Source: Bacteroidota bacterium (lineage in GTDB: Bacteria; Bacteroidota; Bacteroidia; Cytophagales; Cytophagaceae). From it: DNA of 64,000 nucleotides. The stretch spans positions 62,001 to 126,000 of the forward strand of contig JAEWYS010000020.1 of assembly GCA_023458555.1 (NCBI GenBank), read 5' to 3'. A program made the position numbers and the translations under genes. This document shows positions 38,421 through 47,450 of this stretch, piece after piece. Every line of letters starts with the position of its first letter. Within the stretch, counting starts at the first letter, position 1. The notes beneath the pieces were generated by a model. The model had not been told where the DNA came from and made no database searches. It saw only the letters and a list, made by a program, of their open reading frames with translations.

Positions 38421-38807
38421 TTATTGGCGCTGCATTGTCAATGTTTGCTGCATACTAAACTCCTCTCCTGACAATATAAGTCTGTCATTGCTTATTTGCT
38501 CAATTTTCTTTTCGGCAACCAGGTCCAAATCAGCAAACTTAAAGATCAGCATACCGGTTTCCGTGTTAATCTCATAAGTTCCCTTTTCAGATTTCCCATC
38601 TTCAGATCTTGAAAAGTTTCCGGTCTTATCAAACTCATATGTCATATTAATCTGATCACCTGTAAGTTTTGTACCGGACAAGTCCAGCTCTGTCACTTTC
38701 CACACCCCGAGCAAAAGTTCACCTTTGCTCTTGCCGCAAGACCATGTCAGAGAGGCAATCAGAACCAGAACAATAAACGGGCGATAAGCAGCAGATAGTT
38801 TCATCAT
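38421..38807 (-). CDS. Lipocalin-like lipoprotein
   Basis: 128 residues from the ATG at 38807 (38822 and 38804 are also in frame). Lipobox LTWSC with Cys at about 24, followed by one small beta-barrel: GVWKVTELDLSG, TYEFDKTGNFSRSEDG, KGTYEINTETGMLIF, ending MQQTLTMQR. The W-x-V-x-E-L opening and evenly spaced strands fit the lipocalin-like families of Bacteroidota lipoproteins. Ligand unknown. An exact -7 box lies upstream (38840-38847). Confidence 0.75.
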   Translation of the reverse strand: MMKLSAAYRPFIVLVLIASLTWSCGKSKGELLLGVWKVTELDLSGTKLTGDQINMTYEFDKTGNFSRSEDGKSEKGTYEINTETGMLIFKFADLDLVAEKKIEQISNDRLILSGEEFSMQQTLTMQRQ

Positions 38808-38839
38808 AAAATGTAGTATCATTTAGGATTATAATATGT

Positions 38840-38847
38840 CAAAATTA
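38840..38847 (-). promoter_or_regulatory. Candidate promoter -7 box for the lipocalin-like gene
   Basis: Minus-strand TAATTTTG, exact to TAnnTTTG, 33 bases before the 38807 ATG. No clear -33 box at the expected spacing. Confidence 0.4.
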
Positions 38848-38886
38848 ATAAATAATAAATGGTATTGACAGGTTAGTCAGAATTTT

Positions 38887-41800
38887 CTATTCTTCGCTGC
38901 TACCCTTATTAGCCAGGAAGGATGCATTGTAATTATGCCGGACAAAATTACACCAGGCGCAGTCTTCCTTTCCGCAACCGGTCCGAAAATCAAAAGCACG
39001 TATTTTCAAATAGGTATCTTTAATTTGTGCCTTTACCAGACTTATATCCTCCGGACTGACCACTACTTTTTTCTTGACATATTCCCCGGAAGGATCAGGT
39101 TCGACAAAGTCAATTTCTCCTGAAACCATCGTATAGCTACTGCTTTTATGATTATCAAGCAGTAATTTATAGAATACAATTTGCCGCCAATAATCCCCTC
39201 CCACCGGATCTTTCTCAGAGGGTGGATTCAGCTTTTTCTTTCCATTATCCGGTTTCCCGGTTTTATAATCAATCACATTTACATATTTTCCTTCAATTTC
39301 CATTTTATCGATTGCTCCGTTAACAGGCACCCCTTCCACTTCACAATTGGAAATTCTCAGCTCGGTTTTTACCTGCTTATTCCACTTACTCACATACGTA
39401 TTGTAGTAGTCAGACAGAATTTTGTAGCCATATTCCATGCGTCTTTCAAAATCCTCTCGTGTAAAATGCGAGTGATAAAACTTCATACCGTCCTCAAAGT
39501 AACGCAGAAACAGATTAAGTCCGGCGAACTCTCTTTGCTCACCATGCTGCATATGCTGGAATAGCTGATATAATGCATGGTGTACTGCACTACCAAAGCC
39601 GATACTTTCATTTCGTGCTGAAGGAACTTTAAGTACATTCTCAAAGTAAAAGGAAACCGGACACCTCAAATACTTATTCAGGTGTGTCACACTCATTGAA
39701 TAATCCTTAAGCTCCTCTTTCAAGAATTCTTCATCCAGAAAATCTATTTCTGCTTTATTAAACTCAAGCATGGTAGCCATCTGGTATTCAGCTAACTGAT
39801 TTTCAAGGACAGACTCTGTAGTCAGCGTCACTAAACCACTATCCGCAAGCTCTGCGACATAGCGACTAGCCTCCTCTTCCTTCTCATTAGCTTTACGTGC
39901 CGAATAACTAATATATAATTCCTCTCTGGCCCTGGTTATGGCAACATAAAAGAGTCTTCGGCCATCTTCTGCGAGCTCTGTCTCTTCTTCCCTGATCAGA
40001 TTATCCGGAAGCTTAAAAGCATTACCTGCCCTTGATTTATCCCATGTATCAGCATTGCAGCCAATAAGGAAGACTCTCTTGTACTCAAGCCCTTTGGAGG
40101 AATGAGCCGTAACAAAATGAACTCCGCTTTCATGAAGGACCGTCCGATTAAGGGGCAATGGAATATTGTTGTTGGTCATCAATGAGAGGGTAGCAAGTAC
40201 GTCCCCAAGCGTTCGAAACTCATTTTTTGCCGTCTCATCCTTGATAAAATCAAACAAGGTTGTCACCACCTGCAGATTCCAGACTTTTTCATCCGACTGC
40301 ATTATCCAGGACAATAATCCCCCGCGAGTCAGAATCTTTTCAAAAAGGACCTGTACGGTACAATTGGGCACCTGGCTTATCCAGTAACTTATATTTTCCT
40401 CAAATTCTGATATAAATCCGGCCGTTCGAAGCTGAAGCTGAAATAGTGTTTCTCTGCTGGCAAGTACTGTTCTCCAGCCTTCTTTCCGGACATCCCTTTT
40501 TCTGCAGTGTCTGTTTATAATGGCAATATCCTGGGGGCTGATTTTAAAGAATTCATAATGCATTATTTCATACAAAAGCGCCTCGGAAGAATCAGTCTTT
40601 ACGTATTCCTCCCATACATAAGTAAGCAGATTTATAATGTTGCGGATCAGTGGCAATTCAAGAACATTAACTTTCTGCCGGATATTCAACGGTATTCCCT
40701 TTTCTTCGAGAAACTTTACCATGGAAGCCACCTGCCGGTGATTCCGATAAATTACTGCAGTCTCTCCCAGATCTTCCCCTGCTGCAGCCAGATCAATAAT
40801 CTTCTGACAAACAGCAGCCTCTTCGTGATAAATATTAAAGTACTCCGAGATAAATGGTTTTGACTTAAGATTCTGCAAATCAGGATGTGCCGAAAGCAAC
40901 GTTTTATCAAGCCCTTCAATTTTGTTAACCAGACGTTCCTGGTTGTTCTTTATTAATGATCCGGCTGCATCCAGTATCGCCTGAGTTGACCGGTAATTTT
41001 CTTTCATGAGAAAAATACGGACATAGTCTTTGTGCCTGTCATAAAAATCAACAATATTCGAGATGCTTGCGCCCTGAAACCGATATATAGCCTGATCATC
41101 ATCCCCAACTACAAATACGTTAGGAGCCTCCCAATAACTCGTGAGGGCATTCAGAATTTCATTCTGAGCTCCATTCGTGTCCTGATACTCATCCACCAGA
41201 AAATACTGATATTGCTCCTGATATCGGGTAAGAAAAGCAGGATGTTGCCTGAAAGCCTCAAGAACCCAAAGAATCATATCATTATAATCGTACCTCCTGG
41301 CTTTAGTCATTTCCTGCTGTATGAAGTCATAACCAGCCACTGCCGCAAGGAGCTTTTCCATTTTTTCCTTTGTGGCATTATATTTTGTTGTATTTAAATC
41401 TCCCTGCTTAATCCCTTTGGCTTTGTTTGCTCTTTTATACTGATACGCTTCGCTGTATTTTATTTCATCAAGAAACTTACTCGTTTTTTCCTTCAGGAAC
41501 TCAGGAGCCCAGGCCTCTTTTTTCATTGTATCATAAAGTGTTTGCAGCCTGTACGTATCATAATATATATCCCCGGTATATCTTTTGAGAGGACTGTCGG
41601 CAGGAAGCTTATCTATCAGTTTATGATACATCCCAAGACTTTCCAGTTCCGACAGCGGACGCAAATCTCTGTATCCGAAAATGTGCAGGTTGTCCTGTAT
41701 CAGCTGATTGCAGAACGCGTGGAAAGTATAAATATGCACCCGGTATGCATCAGGGCCGATAAACCGCAGAAGCCGCTTACGCATAGCGATTGTGCCCGCA

Positions 41801-42015
41801 TCTGTGTATGTCAGACACAGTATGCCGTGGGGAGGGGTATCCGTCTGCAAAAGTATATTTCCGATCCTGGCAGACAGAATCTGGGTTTTACCTGTTCCGG
41901 GACCAGCAATCACAAGTACCGGACCTTCAATAGTTTCAACAGCCTGTCTCTGGACAGAATTTAAGCGTCTCAGCTCCTGATCAAAAGATGTATTGTGTGC
42001 CGGGGTATAGCTCAT
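38887..42015 (-). CDS. UvrD/Rep-type helicase fused to an AddB-like Fe-S nuclease
   Basis: 1042 residues. Superfamily 1A helicase core: motif I AGPGTGKT at 37-44, motif II VDEYQD, motif III GDDDQAIYRFQGA, motif IV/V region FVTAHSSKGLEYKRVFL and motif VI YVAITRAREELYIS. From about residue 760 there is a PD-(D/E)XK nuclease domain with Asp903 in GAID and Asp916-x-Lys918 in VIDYKTGK. Cys785 (LRCP) together with Cys1014, Cys1019 and Cys1022 (CGKEDCAWC) has the layout of the 4Fe-4S cluster that staples the AddB nuclease. It should unwind and cut DNA ends in repair or recombination, possibly replacing one AddAB chain. No partner gene adjacent. Confidence 0.85.
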   Translation of the reverse strand: MSYTPAHNTSFDQELRRLNSVQRQAVETIEGPVLVIAGPGTGKTQILSARIGNILLQTDTPPHGILCLTYTDAGTIAMRKRLLRFIGPDAYRVHIYTFHAFCNQLIQDNLHIFGYRDLRPLSELESLGMYHKLIDKLPADSPLKRYTGDIYYDTYRLQTLYDTMKKEAWAPEFLKEKTSKFLDEIKYSEAYQYKRANKAKGIKQGDLNTTKYNATKEKMEKLLAAVAGYDFIQQEMTKARRYDYNDMILWVLEAFRQHPAFLTRYQEQYQYFLVDEYQDTNGAQNEILNALTSYWEAPNVFVVGDDDQAIYRFQGASISNIVDFYDRHKDYVRIFLMKENYRSTQAILDAAGSLIKNNQERLVNKIEGLDKTLLSAHPDLQNLKSKPFISEYFNIYHEEAAVCQKIIDLAAAGEDLGETAVIYRNHRQVASMVKFLEEKGIPLNIRQKVNVLELPLIRNIINLLTYVWEEYVKTDSSEALLYEIMHYEFFKISPQDIAIINRHCRKRDVRKEGWRTVLASRETLFQLQLRTAGFISEFEENISYWISQVPNCTVQVLFEKILTRGGLLSWIMQSDEKVWNLQVVTTLFDFIKDETAKNEFRTLGDVLATLSLMTNNNIPLPLNRTVLHESGVHFVTAHSSKGLEYKRVFLIGCNADTWDKSRAGNAFKLPDNLIREEETELAEDGRRLFYVAITRAREELYISYSARKANEKEEEASRYVAELADSGLVTLTTESVLENQLAEYQMATMLEFNKAEIDFLDEEFLKEELKDYSMSVTHLNKYLRCPVSFYFENVLKVPSARNESIGFGSAVHHALYQLFQHMQHGEQREFAGLNLFLRYFEDGMKFYHSHFTREDFERRMEYGYKILSDYYNTYVSKWNKQVKTELRISNCEVEGVPVNGAIDKMEIEGKYVNVIDYKTGKPDNGKKKLNPPSEKDPVGGDYWRQIVFYKLLLDNHKSSSYTMVSGEIDFVEPDPSGEYVKKKVVVSPEDISLVKAQIKDTYLKIRAFDFRTGCGKEDCAWCNFVRHNYNASFLANKGSSEE

Positions 42016-42046
42016 AAATAGTAAAAACCAATAAGTTATTAAACTA

Positions 42047-42078
42047 AATGAGGTGCCGGGATTACCTCACACCTCATT
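42047..42078 (-). terminator. Possible terminator of the antiporter gene
   Basis: A 9-base stem (42047-42055 with 42070-42078) enclosing a 14-base loop that can form an inner AGGT/ACCT pairing, 34 bases past the antiporter stop. The T run on the minus strand is weak. Confidence 0.5.
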
Positions 42079-42111
42079 AAAATATGTCTGAAACCCGAAT
42101 AAAATCAGTAT

Positions 42112-44265
42112 TTATTCATCTTTATCCCTTTTAAAGATATTGCCGATACCTTTTCCAATCTTTTCAATGGTTTCAATACCTTTCGACAAAGGTTCTGAAG
42201 TTACATGATCATAGCTTTCGATATCATATCGGTTGTATTGCTGCGGATAAATAATAATCTTATTGTTTGAAGCAAAATGTTTATCAAGTTTCGCAGGGAT
42301 ATTGTCCAGATAGCTTAAATAAGAAACGGACCCTCTTCTTGATGAGACGATAACCAAAAGATCACTTTCCTGAATATTTCTTGCCAGTATCAGAAAATCA
42401 TCCCAGTCATCAAATACGTTATAGTTAAAGACTGCATTCAGATAGTGATTCTTTATTTCTTTTTGAATAGCAGTCTGGGTTGCCTCAGTTCCATAGTAAA
42501 CAATCGGCAAACTCAGTTCTTGCGCCAGTTTTGTAACTTTAAGCAGCCATAGTTTGAAACCTTTTTCTTTTTCGGTAAGGGGCGGAGCAATCAGAACTAT
42601 TCTTTTATGATCAACCAAAGGTCGGTTCATCTGACTTATAAACAAACTTTTATCAACACTATAAATCAGATTTTCTACCTTCTCTCCCATTAGCTTGTTG
42701 AGGACACCAGAGTGATGCGGCCAGCCGATTACAATAATATCCGCAGCTATTTCACGGGAAGCTCTTGTTATCCCGCTAACAATATTATGGTCAATCGTTG
42801 CAATTACATTAACCTTAATTTCAGCAGCTGTTGCCTGCTTTACGAATCCTTCCAGCTTATTTCTGGATTTTACCACATTGTTTTCTGCTTCTTCGTCATT
42901 GGGCACTACCGTCAGAAACGAAATAGGCTGTGCCGATTTCTTTTCTTTTATCAAAAGGGTAAACTCCAGCAGCTTTTCAATATTAGAAATATTGGCAAAA
43001 GGCAGAAGAATTGTCTCGGTATTCGCCCCTTCTGTTCTTATTCCCGAAAAATCATCTTCTTCTGACGTAATCACGATCTTTTTGGCTGCTTTTTCTGTTG
43101 CAAAAGATGCTACTACACAGGTAATCAGAATCAGAATAATTGTTCCGTTCAAAATATTTTCATCCAGAATATCTGCTTTATAACCAACAAGGATAACCGC
43201 AAGAGTTGCCGCTGCGTGCGCACTGCTCAGACCAAAAATAAGCTGACGCTGTACCGCCGAATAACGGAATATTAATTGTGTAAAAAGTGCGGCTATCCAC
43301 TTTCCAAAGATGGCAACCACAGACAAAGTTCCTGCCACAATCAGAGCTGTAGGGCCTTTGAGCAGAACGCTTATATCTACAAGCATTCCAACAGAAATAA
43401 GAAAGAAAGGAATGAAAAGGGAATTTCCGATGAACTCAATCCTGTTCATAAGAGCAGAAGAGTGCGGAATAAGCCGGTTTAATGCGAGACCGGCAACAAA
43501 CGCACCGATAATCGGTTCGACTCCTGCAACTTCTGCCAAAAATGCAGCAAAGAAAACTACAGACAGCACAAAGATATAATGTGAATGTTTTTCACTTTCA
43601 AGCTTGCTAAAAAACCATTTTGACACTCTTGGTATTACCAGAAACATAATCAGGGAAAAAATCGTCAGAGAAATGCCAAGTCTCAACCAGAATTCCTGAT
43701 TCAAATCTCCCTTTGAATTGCCGATAATAACCGCCAGAATCAACAGCACTGCTGTATCTGTCAGAATTGTTCCCCCGACTGTGACGGCTACAGCCTGATT
43801 TTTGGAAATACCTAATTTGCTTACAATCGGATAGGCAACCAGCGTATGCGTAGCAAACATACTGGCAGTCAAAAGACTTGCATTAAAGTCATACCCAAGA
43901 AAATAATGGCAGATCGGAAAACCGGTTGCTAATGGCAGAATAAAAGTAAAAAAACCAAAAAGTAAACTCTTATTCCTGTGTGTTCTGAATTCGTTCAGAT
44001 CAAGCTCGAGTCCGGCGATAAACATGATGTACAGTAGTCCAATAGTTGAAAAGAGATCTATCGCTGAGTTCTTTTCCAGTATATTGAAACCATATGGACC
44101 TATAATTACGCCTGATATGATCAATCCAATTATTCCGGGAATATTTAACTTCTTAAGAAGAATCGGTGATAAAAGAATAATGAGCAGAATAAGTGAAAAG
44201 ATCAGAACCGGATTACCCAGAGGCAATTCAAATTCATGCATCAGATGATTAAAAAAGTGATTCAT
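42112..44265 (-). CDS. KefB/CPA2-type cation:proton antiporter with UspA-like tail
   Basis: 717 residues. About 12 membrane segments (residues 20-400) of the Na+/H+ exchanger type: LKKLNIPGIIGLIISGVIIG, GLELDLNEFR, and the ion-site regions GYDFNASLLTASMFATHT and FVAGLALNRLIPHS. The cytoplasmic tail (about 420-700) resembles two universal-stress-protein-like domains (TILLPFANISNIEKLL, then VDHKRIVLIAPPLTEKE) instead of the TrkA-N domain of KefB. It probably exchanges K+ or Na+ for protons with nucleotide control; the cation is not predictable. It is the last gene before a weak terminator. Confidence 0.88.
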   Translation of the reverse strand: MNHFFNHLMHEFELPLGNPVLIFSLILLIILLSPILLKKLNIPGIIGLIISGVIIGPYGFNILEKNSAIDLFSTIGLLYIMFIAGLELDLNEFRTHRNKSLLFGFFTFILPLATGFPICHYFLGYDFNASLLTASMFATHTLVAYPIVSKLGISKNQAVAVTVGGTILTDTAVLLILAVIIGNSKGDLNQEFWLRLGISLTIFSLIMFLVIPRVSKWFFSKLESEKHSHYIFVLSVVFFAAFLAEVAGVEPIIGAFVAGLALNRLIPHSSALMNRIEFIGNSLFIPFFLISVGMLVDISVLLKGPTALIVAGTLSVVAIFGKWIAALFTQLIFRYSAVQRQLIFGLSSAHAAATLAVILVGYKADILDENILNGTIILILITCVVASFATEKAAKKIVITSEEDDFSGIRTEGANTETILLPFANISNIEKLLEFTLLIKEKKSAQPISFLTVVPNDEEAENNVVKSRNKLEGFVKQATAAEIKVNVIATIDHNIVSGITRASREIAADIIVIGWPHHSGVLNKLMGEKVENLIYSVDKSLFISQMNRPLVDHKRIVLIAPPLTEKEKGFKLWLLKVTKLAQELSLPIVYYGTEATQTAIQKEIKNHYLNAVFNYNVFDDWDDFLILARNIQESDLLVIVSSRRGSVSYLSYLDNIPAKLDKHFASNNKIIIYPQQYNRYDIESYDHVTSEPLSKGIETIEKIGKGIGNIFKRDKDE

Positions 44266-44503
44266 ACATAGAAATTTATCTTACTACACAAACTGCTTTC
44301 ATATCCTTTCACCTGACTGATGATAAAAAGAGTGATCAATAGTACGAATCACTCAAGGCAGTATAAGCAGGACTAATTTTCTAATTTATGAATTTTATTT
44401 TTCCGATAAGAAGTAAAATTTCATTTTATATCGAAAAATCTGACCGGATTCATTAGTTAAAGCAGTCTTCCACCTTACCGATCAATCATATCATGATAAA
44501 AAA

Positions 44504-44531
44504 AGCCGACATTAGGATACTAATGTCGGCT
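44504..44531 (-). terminator. Terminator of the coaX-ppiD operon
   Basis: A perfect 12-base stem (44504-44515 with 44520-44531), four-base loop, and an A7 on the plus strand at 44498-44504 giving the U run on the minus strand; 28 bases after the ppiD stop. Confidence 0.9.
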
Positions 44532-44558
44532 GATAATCATTTTGAAGCAGAGAATAAA

Positions 44559-46652
44559 TTAAAAGAACTTGTATCTCTTATCCTTAATATCCGAAGCTTT
44601 CTTAATTACCTCAGAAATCAGGAAGTCTGCTCTGCTACCGCGTTGTTGAGCGATTCTGTTTTTATTTGCTGCATAATCAGCAATATCCTGCACATCTCCG
44701 ATATTGGTAAGCTCGATTATTGAAACGCTGCTTTGACCAATGACCGGCTGACTTTTCTCATTTACCTTAAGCCCAAAAGTTCTTCCGACAAGAATCGGAT
44801 CGTATCCCACGCCTGATACATAGTTACCTGCAAGAGTAATATCGGCAGCGTTTCCAAAATTTGCATCGCCACCATAGCTTGCGGCTATTTCCTGAAGCGT
44901 CCCGGTAATACCGTCAAGCTTATTCTTGATTTGTTCGCCTTTTTTCTCAAGTCGCACCTTGTCTGTAATTTCCGATCTCACCTCATCCAGATCTGCTGTA
45001 CCAGCTTCCCGGGCATCGGTAACAACCGCAACAATAAACTGATTGTCTATGGATTTAACCTCGGAAACATCACCGGGTTGCGCATCATTAAAAGCCCAAC
45101 GTATTACATCACGGGCATTTCGTATTGAATTCAGATTACGTTCAATAGGGCGAAGGTTGGTGGCTGTATTCACAGTCAGATTACTATGCTCTTTGATTTT
45201 AGCATAGAAATCCGAACTGTCTTTTATATCGTTGGCAAATTCAAGTGCCTCCTGATACATTTGATCCTTTGTCTCTTCACTATAATCTACAACACGGCTT
45301 ACTTCTGCCACCTTATACATTTTTCTGGTTCTTGGCTCAGTAATTTTTACAATATGAAAACCAAACTGAGTTTCCACAAGATTTGTCAATAATCCGGATC
45401 TCGCTGATCCGAAAATGGCATCATTAAATGGACCGACCATTGCACCCTCGCTAAACCAGCCCAAATCACCCCCTCTTACAGAAGTAGCATCTGTGCCATG
45501 TTCAGCAGCCATTTCTTCAAAGGAGGCTCCGTTTCTGATTGCATTCAGCACCTCCTGCGCTTTTTTTCTGGCATCTGCCTTCTCTTCTTCTCCGTTAAAT
45601 CTGAAAAGTATATGGCTTGCTCTGGCAGAATAAACAGAGTCCTCCTTACTTCCAACAACTTTGTACAATTTAAAGCTGCCATTTGTCAGATATGGTCCAT
45701 AAACATTGCCGGCTTCCAGATTACCTGCATTCTGAAGACCTTCTGCCAGCTCACCCATTCTTGTATATCTGACCTGAGCAGGTTCATCTGAGTTAAACAG
45801 AACAAAGGTTGAATCATCCGCGGCATTTTTAAATTCAGCAGCAATACTTTCCAGATCTCTGGACAAGGCAAGAGAGTCTTCCTTCGATGGATGAACAGTA
45901 AATACTACATAATCAAGGGATCTTGACTCTTCTCTTTTATATGCATTCATATGCTGATCAAGATACCTTTTCAGTTCAGAGTCTGTAATCTTTACAGCTG
46001 AATCCGGAATAGCAGAGAAAGGCACATTCACAAAGTTGATGGATGCTTTCTGATTGGTCGCAAGGTAATCTCTTTTAGCTTCTGCAGCAGTGACGTATTC
46101 TGTTTTTTTAAGAAGATTTGAGTATTTCTCTCTCAGCCTGACTTCCGGTATCTGGGTATCCACATAATACCACAGAAACTGATCCTGCTGAGGATATTGC
46201 GCAAGATTGGCGAGAAAATTATTCACCATATCTTTGCTAAATGTCTCCGGATTGCCAAATAACTGGCGAACCATAGGGTGAATAAAATCTCCTTTGGTCA
46301 GATCCGCCCATTCCTCATCCGTAACCAGAAGCCCGATTTCTTCAAACTGTTCCCGGTAACCGTATTCAAAAATAAGCTGATTCCATGCATTATCATGCAT
46401 CATACTACGCTCATTCTCAGAAACAGAGCGATTGTATTGCATGGTATAGTTTCTTTCAGCAATGCTCAATTGTCGCTGGTATTCTTCGGCTCCGATCTTT
46501 TCACCGGCTATTTCCCCCACTTTATTGTCTGAGCTTCTCAATATGGAGTTTTGACCAAAAAACAGATCGGTAAGAAGAAACATAGCAAGCGCTGCTATAA
46601 CAGTCACAACGACTACTCCCGACCTTTTGTTGATTTCATTAAATATTGCCAT
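44559..46652 (-). CDS. Periplasmic peptidyl-prolyl isomerase / chaperone (PpiD/SurA type)
   Basis: 697 residues. One N-terminal anchor (about 12-34, VVVVTVIAALAMFLLTDLFF), a SurA-like chaperone region (about 40-330) and a parvulin domain with ASHILFRFNGEEEKADARKKA, GGDLGWFSEGAMVGPF and ETQFGFHIVKI near 345-440, then a second degenerate parvulin-like part (about 480-620). PpiD-type proteins are anchored in the inner membrane and help outer-membrane proteins fold. It lies downstream of lptC and a barrel gene, as expected of an outer-membrane-biogenesis operon, after an 89-base gap. Confidence 0.92.
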   Translation of the reverse strand: MAIFNEINKRSGVVVVTVIAALAMFLLTDLFFGQNSILRSSDNKVGEIAGEKIGAEEYQRQLSIAERNYTMQYNRSVSENERSMMHDNAWNQLIFEYGYREQFEEIGLLVTDEEWADLTKGDFIHPMVRQLFGNPETFSKDMVNNFLANLAQYPQQDQFLWYYVDTQIPEVRLREKYSNLLKKTEYVTAAEAKRDYLATNQKASINFVNVPFSAIPDSAVKITDSELKRYLDQHMNAYKREESRSLDYVVFTVHPSKEDSLALSRDLESIAAEFKNAADDSTFVLFNSDEPAQVRYTRMGELAEGLQNAGNLEAGNVYGPYLTNGSFKLYKVVGSKEDSVYSARASHILFRFNGEEEKADARKKAQEVLNAIRNGASFEEMAAEHGTDATSVRGGDLGWFSEGAMVGPFNDAIFGSARSGLLTNLVETQFGFHIVKITEPRTRKMYKVAEVSRVVDYSEETKDQMYQEALEFANDIKDSSDFYAKIKEHSNLTVNTATNLRPIERNLNSIRNARDVIRWAFNDAQPGDVSEVKSIDNQFIVAVVTDAREAGTADLDEVRSEITDKVRLEKKGEQIKNKLDGITGTLQEIAASYGGDANFGNAADITLAGNYVSGVGYDPILVGRTFGLKVNEKSQPVIGQSSVSIIELTNIGDVQDIADYAANKNRIAQQRGSRADFLISEVIKKASDIKDKRYKFF

Positions 46653-46741
46653 TTCTAAGTTTTAATAAAAAGGATTGCAAAATAATTACATAAAAACTAA
46701 AAAACAAAATTAGCATGTGGTGAATAGAATTCTTTTAGAAA

Positions 46742-46918
46742 TTATTTACTGGTTGAGTTTCTGGATTTTGAAGTAACTAATCCATAGATTCCCAGCAAAA
46801 CAAAAACCAGCATATAAATCCAGTAGCTTGCTGCAAATCCATATACTGATGTCTGATGGATACCCACCGCCAGTAAGAATATTGTAAGCGACAGGATAAT
46901 TGATTGATATAATTTCAT
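46742..46918 (-). CDS. 58-residue two-helix membrane protein, unknown
   Basis: Start ATG at 46918 overlaps the lptC stop by four bases (ATGA), so it is translationally coupled. Two hydrophobic stretches, SIILSLTIFLLAVGI (about 6-20) and WIYMLVFVLLGIYGLV (about 33-48), and a polar Lys/Ser/Asn-rich tail. No family recognised; too small to judge by eye. Its position between lptC and ppiD and its coupling argue that it is a real gene and a possible partner in LPS transport or chaperoning. Confidence 0.65.
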   Translation of the reverse strand: MKLYQSIILSLTIFLLAVGIHQTSVYGFAASYWIYMLVFVLLGIYGLVTSKSRNSTSK

Positions 46919-47445
46919 TCGCAGTCCATAAATATATTAGCAGAAGGCTTCAGAATTCTGTACGACGTAAAATCTTCATTGGAAACCATACCATCTCCTG
47001 TCATGATTTCACACGGTGTTTCGATTCTGACAAACTTTTCTGTTGTAATCTTTTTTTCAGTCGGATTCCATATCAGCTCTTCCGATGAGAGCTTATTTTT
47101 CTCTTTCAGGTTGTGTACTACAACGTCTCCATTGACCACATATATGTTCCGGTCCTTGAAATACCGGGCTTCATTTCCTTTCAGAGTAGACGTCATCTCC
47201 CGGGTATCCAGATCAAAAAATTCCATATATACCCCCTCCGGAAAAACCTTATCTCCGTTCTGCAATTCGTATTCGTAAGGACCGGTAAAACGAATCTTGA
47301 GCCTCGCCGAATCGGAATAAAGGGTTTCGAAATCATGCATTTCCAGCATAGGCCCTTCGTAAGGATCCGGTTTTACCACCTTTTCATTTGAGCAGGAAAT
47401 AAAGCTCATACCCGCAAAGAAAAAGAGCATATAAAAGATTTTCAT
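46915..47445 (-). CDS. lptC: LPS export protein LptC
   Basis: 176 residues from the ATG at 47445 (the longer 47478 start overlaps the upstream gene and is less likely). A short N-terminal hydrophobic segment with lipobox FISC (Cys at about 18) is followed by a beta-jellyroll typical of LptC: EGPMLEMHDFETLYSDSARLKIR, GVYMEFFDLDTREMTSTLKGNEARYF and IYVVNGDVVVHNL. LptC links the LptB2FG ATPase with LptA in the LPS bridge. Bacteroidota LptC proteins are often lipoprotein-like. Five bases after the LysM/barrel gene and overlapping the next small gene. Confidence 0.85.
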   Translation of the reverse strand: MKIFYMLFFFAGMSFISCSNEKVVKPDPYEGPMLEMHDFETLYSDSARLKIRFTGPYEYELQNGDKVFPEGVYMEFFDLDTREMTSTLKGNEARYFKDRNIYVVNGDVVVHNLKEKNKLSSEELIWNPTEKKITTEKFVRIETPCEIMTGDGMVSNEDFTSYRILKPSANIFMDCE

Positions 47446-47450
47446 CCTTA

